Source: Deltaproteobacteria bacterium
GTDB lineage: Bacteria; Desulfobacterota; Dissulfuribacteria; Dissulfuribacterales; UBA3076
Direction of reading: 5' to 3'
NCBI GenBank assembly: GCA_018399745.1
Contig: JAGYNZ010000010.1
Coordinates: 1 to 64,000 of the forward strand
DNA length: 64,000 nucleotides
The notes below the pieces were generated by a model, which made no database searches, was not told the DNA's origin, and worked only from the letters and a program-made list of their open reading frames with translations. Position 1 is the stretch's first letter, and every line of letters starts with the position of its first letter. Made by a program: the position numbers and the translations under genes. This document shows positions 57,936-64,000 of the stretch, one piece after another.

Positions 57936-59276
57936 CTAAAATCCTACAGCTAATTGGAAAGTGGCGATGCTCTGGTCTTTCCTGTCGCTATCTTGTCCTA
58001 CATAGGTATAGTCCATGCTGACTTTGGCATTGTGTCCCTTGACGAAGTAATTTAATCCTGCAGTTATGAATTCCGTATCGTCTTTGTCATCCACGTCAAC
58101 CGCCTCATATTTGACATAAGGCTGGAGACGGCCGGGACCTATGTTGCCCGGCAGCAGATATCCTGACTGGATGTACCAGTTCTGGGCATCATCTCCTGCC
58201 GCCAACTCGGAAAAATTATGTGTCTGAGTGCAATTCTGAATGTCAATATAGGCAGCTTCTGCAGTTATGGCACCCCCTCCCAGAGGATGGTCGAAAAAGA
58301 CGTCAGCGGTCCATACGAGGTTGTTCTGGTCCTCTTGGCCGTTCAAGGTCAGATCATTTTGAGTGTCGCAGCCCAGACCAAGACTCAGGACTTTTTTCTT
58401 GCCGAGATAAGTCCCCATATTAAACCAGTTTTTCTCGGGTTCAAGGAGATTGAGGGCCACACGACCAGCAAAGCGAAGGTTGTCATCAGGATTGTTGTCA
58501 TTTTCGACCCCTTCAGAGACCATGAATCGGTATTGCAGGAGCCCGTCCAGGGGGTTGCCCCAAATTGTCACACTGTCATCTCGACCTACCTTGCTGGCAT
58601 AAAAGATACTTCCGCGCACACCGCCTTGTAGAAAGGGTAGATCGGTGGTCAACATGCACTTTGTCGATGTTGTGCCATAGTTGCGTGTAAGGGGGACATA
58701 CATCCTGCCGACCTGAACCTTTAAGGCCTCATGCAACTTCAGGGTAATCCAGAGGTCACGGATCGCGATACCGCTCCCAAGACCTACTGAAGGGCTGTCC
58801 AGTCCTTCCTGTCCGATCCGGTCGGCAGCTATGTGCGTAAAGAAGCTGAAATAAGGAGTTATGTCACCCTTAAGATAGAGGTAAAATCTCCGTGCCATAA
58901 AATCGTTAAGGTCTCCGCCATCCTTCTTTCCATGTTCCACATACTGATACCAGACCTGTGTCCATGCCCCGATTTCTCCCTTGAGTACTTTGTCATCGAT
59001 CCCCTTCGCTACTTCATATTTCTCATGCTGGCGTTGTTCTTCCAGTACCGCCACCTCTTTCTGTATTTTTTTCGCCTCTTCTTCCGTAATTACACCCTTG
59101 CTAATCAGGATATCGATGAGCGGATCTTGCCTGTCGTATTCTTTTAGCTGTGAAGCGCCGGGTTTTTCTTTACCAGTCTGGTCATCAATTCCGAACTTGA
59201 ATCCTCCCCATGCAGAACTCCCTGTCCAGAAAATACAGGCCATGAAAACAAACAGCATTTTTACAAATCGATTCAT
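57936..59276 (-). CDS. Outer-membrane porin (OprO/OprP-like)
   Basis: This 446-residue protein has a signal peptide (about residues 1-24, ending SSAWG), an N-terminal region with a coiled-coil stretch (EEEAKKIQKEVAVLEEQRQHEKYEV) and then an alternating-hydrophobicity barrel ending in phenylalanine (QLAVGF), the outer-membrane signature. The arrangement resembles phosphate-selective porin O/P family proteins. The substrate is not known. No regulatory site can be named with confidence. Confidence 0.85.
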   Translation of the reverse strand: MNRFVKMLFVFMACIFWTGSSAWGGFKFGIDDQTGKEKPGASQLKEYDRQDPLIDILISKGVITEEEAKKIQKEVAVLEEQRQHEKYEVAKGIDDKVLKGEIGAWTQVWYQYVEHGKKDGGDLNDFMARRFYLYLKGDITPYFSFFTHIAADRIGQEGLDSPSVGLGSGIAIRDLWITLKLHEALKVQVGRMYVPLTRNYGTTSTKCMLTTDLPFLQGGVRGSIFYASKVGRDDSVTIWGNPLDGLLQYRFMVSEGVENDNNPDDNLRFAGRVALNLLEPEKNWFNMGTYLGKKKVLSLGLGCDTQNDLTLNGQEDQNNLVWTADVFFDHPLGGGAITAEAAYIDIQNCTQTHNFSELAAGDDAQNWYIQSGYLLPGNIGPGRLQPYVKYEAVDVDDKDDTEFITAGLNYFVKGHNAKVSMDYTYVGQDSDRKDQSIATFQLAVGF

Positions 59277-59621
59277 CTCTTTACTCCTTTCCCTTTGATG
59301 TAGTTTTGTAGATATTTTTGTAAATTTATTTACAGGAAAAACTCTCCCTGGTTCACTGAATGTGTTCCTTCAGCAGGACAAAAAGAATTATTAGAATTCT
59401 TAATCATTTGGACGAACTTTTATATCATGATAATCAATAGGTCAAATAGAAATAATTGATATTAAATAATAATTCTATTGAGTTTTTCTATTCTGGAAAT
59501 TAACCCGCCATGGTCCCTGATTATGTTGTTGTCCAGTTTACCGGAGAGGCGACAAAGAAGCGCACAGGGTGTAGTCGAGCGGTGATGTCTGCTTGGCAGG
59601 GAGTGATCTGGACGGTTATGG
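59277..59621. other. Intergenic region upstream of the porin
   Basis: The 345 bp are AT-rich next to the porin start, with near-palindromic ATTAGAATTCTTAAT at about 59391-59405, and less AT-rich near the NMNAT stop. A 75-codon plus-strand frame at 59510-59737 overlaps NMNAT antisense and is not called. No RNA gene is seen. Confidence 0.5.
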
Positions 59622-60188
59622 TTATCCCATACCGGAAGGGCAAACTTTTTTTATCCTATTCGATACGCCGTAGGCCTTTAAGAGATAACGGGCTGCTGAG
59701 GGGACCAGATTCTCCCACGGCTTATCCTGAGAGATAAGCTTCCTGATATATGTTGAGGACAAGCCTTTTTGTTCAATGGGCCTTCGCCATAAAACCTCGG
59801 TTTTGAGGCCCATGGATTGAAACATTTCGAGTTTCTTCTCACCCCATCTATCATAAATGGTCAAAAAAAACAGGGCATCAAAGGGGACATAGTATTTGTA
59901 GAGTTCAGGTACATTGATGGGAAAAGGGACTATGGAGAACTCATTTATTACAAGCCCCTGTTGCAGCAATACGGCTTTAACTACCCGGTATCTTTCATAA
60001 TATGTAAAAGGGTTTGCATTCAGTGAATCCCTGAGCGGGTCCGCAGCGTCTTTACGGGTCAGGGTTGGGTCCGGGTTGGTTATTCCGACAACAAGGTGCC
60101 TGCATTTTGACTTTGCGGCCATCAGGTATTTAACGTGGTCATTATGCAGGATCTGAAAGCGTCCGTGAATAATGCCTGTTTCAGCCAT
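59622..60188 (-). CDS. NMNAT-family nucleotidyltransferase
   Basis: This 188-residue HxGH-type nucleotidyltransferase resembles archaeal NadM. The phosphate-binding region is GIIHGRFQILHNDHVKYLMAAKSKC, with the signature reading HNDH rather than HxGH, and the C-terminal ISxTxxR equivalent is LSSTYIRKLI. The likely role is joining nicotinamide or nicotinate mononucleotide to AMP from ATP. The length is close to NadM. An ATG at 60188 was chosen; a GTG at 60194 is possible. Confidence 0.78.
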   Translation of the reverse strand: MAETGIIHGRFQILHNDHVKYLMAAKSKCRHLVVGITNPDPTLTRKDAADPLRDSLNANPFTYYERYRVVKAVLLQQGLVINEFSIVPFPINVPELYKYYVPFDALFFLTIYDRWGEKKLEMFQSMGLKTEVLWRRPIEQKGLSSTYIRKLISQDKPWENLVPSAARYLLKAYGVSNRIKKVCPSGMG

Positions 60189-60263
60189 AATCACCCTGAG
60201 ATTTTTTTAAAAAAGAGTAACATGATAACTCCGGGAGTAATCAGCATTCCGTACTACGTGACG

Positions 60264-61574
60264 TTATTCCAGACTGAAAGGTGTTCTGTGTCCTGGCCAA
60301 TAGGCCTGATCTTCCGGGGTGTCCATAAGGCCCCTTAGTTTCGCTCTATCCAGAAAATCAAGTATCATAGGCATGAAGTCAGACCCTGTCACAAAACCCA
60401 GTGCTCCACCGGCACAATTAATTTCGTCAAAGCGTTCAACATCATCCCTGCGAATTCCTTGCCCGACTATGGTAATCGGCACAGGTTCCCCTGAGTGAAT
60501 CAGAGGACCGGCAGAGGGGGTGGAGTGATCGGATGTGATCACAAGTAATAATTCAGGGTCCTCAAGCAGCGTGTTGAGGACACTTCCCAACCCCCTGTCC
60601 AGAGACTCGATTACATCCCTTTTAAGGCGGGGATTTTTCGTGTGGGCGGCAGAGTCCGGAGTCTTGGTGTGTACATGGATAAAATCAAAATCACGAACGT
60701 TTGACAGGGCGAGCCTGATCCGGTCGGCGAGGTCTTTATCCGGATCTAAGCTGTCATGCTGCTTCAAAAACTCTATGCCCAGAAAGGTGGACAATCCCCA
60801 AAAAATCAGGCCTGAGGATATTGATAATCCCCTGAGCCCCCAGCGTTGGTAAAAATGATCAACCTTCTTAAGTCTGCCAGGGCGATGAGTCGCAAGGGCA
60901 TTTATGGGAAATTTTTTTTCCATCTGCCTTTTTAAATTGACTTGGTGGCATTTAAGCCTGCTATAGCAGTCCCGAAGAAATTCTTTAAGAATTCTGGAGG
61001 TGGTCTGTGCCTTAAGGTCTTCACGATTCGAATCGAGAGGCTGTATTTCTATAAAAGGCATACCTTCCTGCAGGGGATCTGAGTCGGTTACATGCGGGGA
61101 AGCACCGCCTTTCATCAGAACAACACCATCGAGACCATGTGTCTGAACAAAATATACCTTAAGACCGTCGGCCTTATGTATAGTGATCCCCTTTAGAATT
61201 TGATCTATTTCTTCTGTAGTGGCCTTCGGTCTGTCTTTTCTGAGTATAAGTGTGTTGTTTTTCTCGGCCACACTTACAAAGTGTGCCAAAAAAGCCACGT
61301 CATCAGGGCGGACGGGAATTCCAGCTCCCAGCGCCTCCAGTATTCCTCTTCCTGGAAATTCCTCCTGTCTGTAGCCGAACAGGGCGAAGTGTGCATTTTC
61401 ACTGGGGAGGGCCAGGCCCTGCCTTTTACCATGAAACAGACCATTGCCGCCCAGCCTTGCGAGTCTGTCGAGGTTAGGGGTTTCGGCTGCCTGCAGCGGG
61501 GTTTTGCCGCCCAGATTTACATATGCCCGGTCACCGAGACCGTCCAGCAGTATCAATATACATTTAGAAGGCAT
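60264..61574 (-). CDS. apgM: 2,3-bisphosphoglycerate-independent phosphoglycerate mutase, archaeal type
   Basis: This 436-residue alkaline-phosphatase superfamily enzyme has the metal-binding ILLDGLGDRAYVNLGGKTPLQAAETPN at the start, HTKTPDSAAHTKNPRLK and TSDHSTPSAGPLIHSGEPVP toward the end. The archaeal ApgM type interconverts 2- and 3-phosphoglycerate with no bisphosphoglycerate. The ATG at 61574 gives the natural N-terminus MPSKCILILLDG; the longer frame starts with unrelated sequence. The PHP gene is divergent. Confidence 0.88.
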   Translation of the reverse strand: MPSKCILILLDGLGDRAYVNLGGKTPLQAAETPNLDRLARLGGNGLFHGKRQGLALPSENAHFALFGYRQEEFPGRGILEALGAGIPVRPDDVAFLAHFVSVAEKNNTLILRKDRPKATTEEIDQILKGITIHKADGLKVYFVQTHGLDGVVLMKGGASPHVTDSDPLQEGMPFIEIQPLDSNREDLKAQTTSRILKEFLRDCYSRLKCHQVNLKRQMEKKFPINALATHRPGRLKKVDHFYQRWGLRGLSISSGLIFWGLSTFLGIEFLKQHDSLDPDKDLADRIRLALSNVRDFDFIHVHTKTPDSAAHTKNPRLKRDVIESLDRGLGSVLNTLLEDPELLLVITSDHSTPSAGPLIHSGEPVPITIVGQGIRRDDVERFDEINCAGGALGFVTGSDFMPMILDFLDRAKLRGLMDTPEDQAYWPGHRTPFSLE

Positions 61575-61770
61575 TAAACGATTATACTGAAAAAGGTCTG
61601 AAATATAGTTCTCAAATTTAATATATGTTCTCCAGTAAAAGCAGATAGTGGAAATTTTGCAATATAAAATCATAATTGAATATGATGCTAATAGAAAAAA
61701 TCTATGGACATCTTGCTTTTCATATATAAAATCAATTTGACTTTTTGCCAAATTATCAGAAACATATAAC

Positions 61771-62394
61771 ATGCTTTTTGACTTTCATGTACATACCCGA
61801 ATTTCACCATGCAGTGACCTTGATCTGAAGGATATATTGAAACACGCCAGGTCCAGAGGTCTGGACGGGGTTTGCATTACTGATCACGATACAATGGACA
61901 TAAGAAATTTTTGCCAGGAAGGAATACAACGAGACGGTCTATGCATAATTTTCGGAATGGAATATTCGACTGCAGAAGGGGATTTCCTCATCTTTGGTCC
62001 ATTTGAAGGAGTGCCCCGGGGACTTTCAGCAAAAGAGATTCTCACAGAGGCAGATAAATCGGGTGGAGTGGCTATTGCAGCGCATCCTTGCAGGAAGGCC
62101 CGTCCTACCATGGAGTATGTTATCAAAGAAGGATATTGCCGTATAGTGGAAGGGATAAACGGCCGGAATCAAAGACATGAAAATCAGATGGCCATGTCTT
62201 TGTATCAGAATTATTCTGTCTCATTTTTAGGTGGCAGTGATTCGCACACCCTGGAAGAACTGGGCAGCATTTCTACCCTCATTTATGGCGCGATAAGGAC
62301 AAGGTCGGATTTAATTAATGCCGTTAAACAAGGAAATTTTGCCCTCGATACCCGGAATCATATGAATTCCTTGCAGCCGGAATCGTCTTTGTAG
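61771..62394 (+). CDS. PHP-domain phosphoesterase-like protein
   Basis: This 207-residue protein is a stand-alone PHP domain with metal ligands in DFHVHTRISPCSDL, CITDHDTMDIRNF, IAAHPCRKARPT and GGSDSHTLEELG. Such proteins hydrolyse phosphodiesters or phosphoesters (for example tRNA- or nucleotide-linked). The substrate is not deducible. It is divergent from apgM and lies 171 bp upstream of selD in the same direction. Confidence 0.85.
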   Translation: MLFDFHVHTRISPCSDLDLKDILKHARSRGLDGVCITDHDTMDIRNFCQEGIQRDGLCIIFGMEYSTAEGDFLIFGPFEGVPRGLSAKEILTEADKSGGVAIAAHPCRKARPTMEYVIKEGYCRIVEGINGRNQRHENQMAMSLYQNYSVSFLGGSDSHTLEELGSISTLIYGAIRTRSDLINAVKQGNFALDTRNHMNSLQPESSL

Positions 62395-62565
62395 TCTCAA
62401 TGCTGGCAAAGTAATCGTTTCGCTGTACTCGAAATTATAAATATCTTCCAAAGTCCCTTTACTTATATTGATTTCTTTTAATAAATTATTCTTTCTGCAT
62501 CGGTAGAATTTTAATAATAAAATGCTAATCTTTTAGGTTTAGGTACAAGGATAAAGGAAAATGCA

Positions 62566-63615
62566 ATGAGCGCGCAGAAAAGACTTCGTCTCACCGAGAC
62601 GGTTTCCGGTGCAGGGTGAGCCTCAAAAATTCCTCCAGGGGACCTGGACAGGGCATTATGCGGACTGGAATACCCAGTTGACCCCAATCTTATCGTGGGA
62701 TTACAGCGGGCTGACGACGCGGCCGTATATAAAATCACCGACGATATTGCCATAATACAGACGGTGGACTTTTTCACTCCAATCGTCGATGATCCATACT
62801 GGTTTGGCCAGATTGCCGCTGCCAATGCATTGAGTGATGTCTATGCCATGGGGGGTGTTCCCAAAACGGCAATGAATATAGTGTGCTTTCCTTTGAAAAA
62901 AATGGATCTTTCCGTCCTCCGGCGGATCATTCAGGGTGGATTGGATAAGATGAAGGAGGCGGATGTCGTTTTGGTGGGTGGGCACAGTGTGGAGGATGCT
63001 GAATTGAAATACGGTCTGTCTGTCACTGGTTTTGTCCATCCAAAACGCATCCTTATTAAAAAAGCCATGGAACCAGGGGATCATTTGATCCTGACCAAGG
63101 CCTTGGGTACTGGGATTATCAATACGGCCATTAAGGCTGGAATTGCCTCCAATGAGACCATTGAAAGCGTCACTCGTCTCATGGCTACCCTTAATCGGGA
63201 TGCGGCTGATGTGATGCGACATTATCCGGTCCATGCATGTACCGATGTTACCGGTTTTGGTCTTTTGGGTCACATGTGCGAGATGATAGTAGATACCGAT
63301 ATAGGAATTAATTTACAGGCCAGCCTGGTCCCATGCCTTCCTGAGGCCATGGAATATGCCCGAATGGGTCTGGTGCCGGCCGGAACTTATAAGAACCGGG
63401 AATTCCGTGAGGCATTTGTGGATTTTGCACCTTCTGTGGACGGGTTTATGCAGGACATCCTTTTCGATGCCCAAACCTCCGGCGGGTTACTGATTTCAGT
63501 GGCAGGAGAGGCAGCTAATCAATTGCTGAGTGATTTACAAAGAAGAGGGATGACCAGCGCAACAGTAATAGGTAAGGTAGTGTCTGAGCCAAAAGAGAAG
63601 ATTTTAGTGGTATAA
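62566..63615 (+). CDS. selD: Selenide water dikinase SelD, selenoprotein (UGA at 62617-62619)
   Basis: Read through one UGA, this is the 349-residue enzyme that makes selenophosphate from selenide and ATP. Sec18 lies in SGAG-U-ASKIPPGDL, the active-site position that is cysteine or selenocysteine in SelD proteins. Downstream blocks are family-typical: GLQRADDAAVYKI, VDDPYWFGQIAAANALSDVYAMGG, GGHSVEDAELKYGL, DVTGFGLLGHM and the C-terminal DAQTSGGLLISV. GGAAAATGC precedes the ATG. A SelD that itself needs selenium fits a genome with many selenoproteins; selA, selB and selC are not in the window. Confidence 0.95.
62634..62648 (+). promoter_or_regulatory. Candidate SECIS hairpin of selD
   Basis: UCCAGG and CCUGGA form a perfect 6-bp stem around GGA, starting 14 nt after the UGA. 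The loop contains GG, as in the other elements. Confidence 0.78.
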
Positions 63616-63682
63616 TTGCGCCCTGCGGACTTGATTTAACTTAGGCATAAGTTTTTCGGTCTCTCTCCGCAGTTTTCTGCTT

Positions 63683-64000
63683 TCAGTATATTAGTATTAG
63701 ACCAAGATGTGATACGCAGGGTAACTCAGATGGTAGAGTGAGCTTTCCTGCAGGATAGATATCCCAGCCTGCCCGAATCGCCATTTTGAAAACATCCATT
63801 CCTACTGCGTGCATTGAGGGCCTCCCTCTCAAGGGATGTCGACAACTCTGGCCTGCTATTATAGCACTGCAGTCATCTTCTGGGCACAGGACTGATTTGC
63901 ATGAAGATCCTCCAAAACCGAGTGCCAGATAGTAACCATCATAATATGCCTGAGCTTCAATCCTTGATACGATCTCAAAACTCTTTATCTTTATATCTCG
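63683..64000 (-). CDS. DUF2284 metal-binding protein, 3' part (5' end outside window)
   Basis: An open frame enters from the right edge and ends at the stop 63683-63685. The visible 105 residues match the C-terminus of DUF2284 proteins (predicted metal-binding): RIEAQAYYDGYYLALGFGGSSCK, then C-rich SVLCPEDDCSAIIAGQSCRHPLRGRPSMHAVGMDVFKMA and RAGWDIYP. Cysteines in the family probably hold an iron-sulfur cluster. The convergent selD ends 67 bp away. Function is unknown; the call rests on the pattern RPSMHAVGMDVF. Confidence 0.8.
   Translation of the reverse strand, partial: RDIKIKSFEIVSRIEAQAYYDGYYLALGFGGSSCKSVLCPEDDCSAIIAGQSCRHPLRGRPSMHAVGMDVFKMAIRAGWDIYPAGKLTLPSELPCVSHLGLILIY

Noticed and set aside
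59510-59737. 75-codon plus-strand frame overlapping the NMNAT gene end
   Set aside because: It is mostly antisense to a firm gene and has no family signal.
63715-63790. tRNA-like stretch (CTCAGATGGTAGAG resembling a D-arm)
   Set aside because: There is no matching anticodon arm, T-loop or acceptor pairing, and the sequence is the antisense of an intact DUF2284 reading frame.
1-64000. CRISPR arrays, insertion sequences, prophage genes
   Set aside because: No regular 28-37 bp repeats with spacers, no transposase-like frames and no phage structural genes were recognised.

Overview
The window reads as a chromosomal segment of a strictly anaerobic, Gram-negative, sulfur- or sulfate-metabolising bacterium, most likely Desulfobacterota (the former Deltaproteobacteria). 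This is an inference. The supporting signs are cytoplasmic heterodisulfide-reductase/Flx electron-transfer genes, a DsrE-family protein, a multiheme cytochrome c, futalosine-type menaquinone synthesis, LolA, an outer-membrane porin, a RACo-like corrinoid activator and heavy selenocysteine use. No tRNA, rRNA, insertion sequence or CRISPR array was found.

The outstanding feature is selenocysteine. Eight genes are interrupted by one in-frame UGA exactly where their families have a conserved cysteine (or, in the cytochrome, in a conserved-looking loop). In each, a small hairpin with GG in its loop starts 11-16 nt after the UGA, as expected of a bacterial SECIS element. Five of the eight are consecutive on the minus strand (19144 to 9959): an HdrD/DsrK-like protein, a tandem HdrA, an MvhD-like protein with a C-terminal winged-helix-like extension, a second tandem HdrA, and a FlxD/MvhD-like protein. 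FlxC-, FlxB- and FlxA-like subunits follow. The set looks like one NAD(P)H-linked, flavin-based electron-bifurcating complex whose thiol/Fe-S ligands are largely selenated. The other three are a DsrE-like protein (49543-49857), a pentaheme cytochrome (50474-51841) and SelD itself (62566-63615).

Layout. 1-7.1 kb: an unknown partial gene, dtd, a tRNA/rRNA-type methyltransferase, DUF721, an aldo/keto reductase, an AT-rich TSUP permease, MscS and DUF4197. 7.1-19.3 kb: the Hdr/Flx cluster. 19.3-22.3 kb: lolA-nadA-MFS. 22.6-29.2 kb: DUF1178, FKBP, the mqnE-mqnC-mqnX-mqnA-menG menaquinone operon and rnhA. 29.4-32.3 kb: ctpA, a polysaccharide deacetylase and queF. 32.3-37.9 kb: manB-manC, glgC, FmdB and DHH. 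38.3-40.5 kb: a FliL-like protein and FliA. 41.2-45.6 kb: a nitrilase-RfaE2 fusion, an epimerase and a RACo-like activator. 45.5-49.9 kb: an unknown 556-aa protein, a nitroreductase, a Rieske protein, DUF2905, QueH and the DsrE-like selenoprotein. 50.5-54.9 kb: the selenocytochrome and a PilS/PilR-like pair. 55.2-57.7 kb: pyrB-pyrC behind an attenuator-like leader. 57.9-64 kb: a porin, an NMNAT, an archaeal-type phosphoglycerate mutase, a PHP protein, selD and a partial DUF2284 gene.

The genes fit an anaerobe that makes menaquinone by the futalosine route, moves electrons between NAD(P)H, ferredoxin and thiol/disulfide couples with Hdr/Flx modules, and makes its own selenophosphate for selenoproteins. 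selA, selB and tRNA-Sec are not in the window. Spacers within and between operons carry short word-like repeats (GTTCAGGGTT and TTAGCTAA types) that in places run into gene ends. All readings were made by eye; no alignment or folding program was run.
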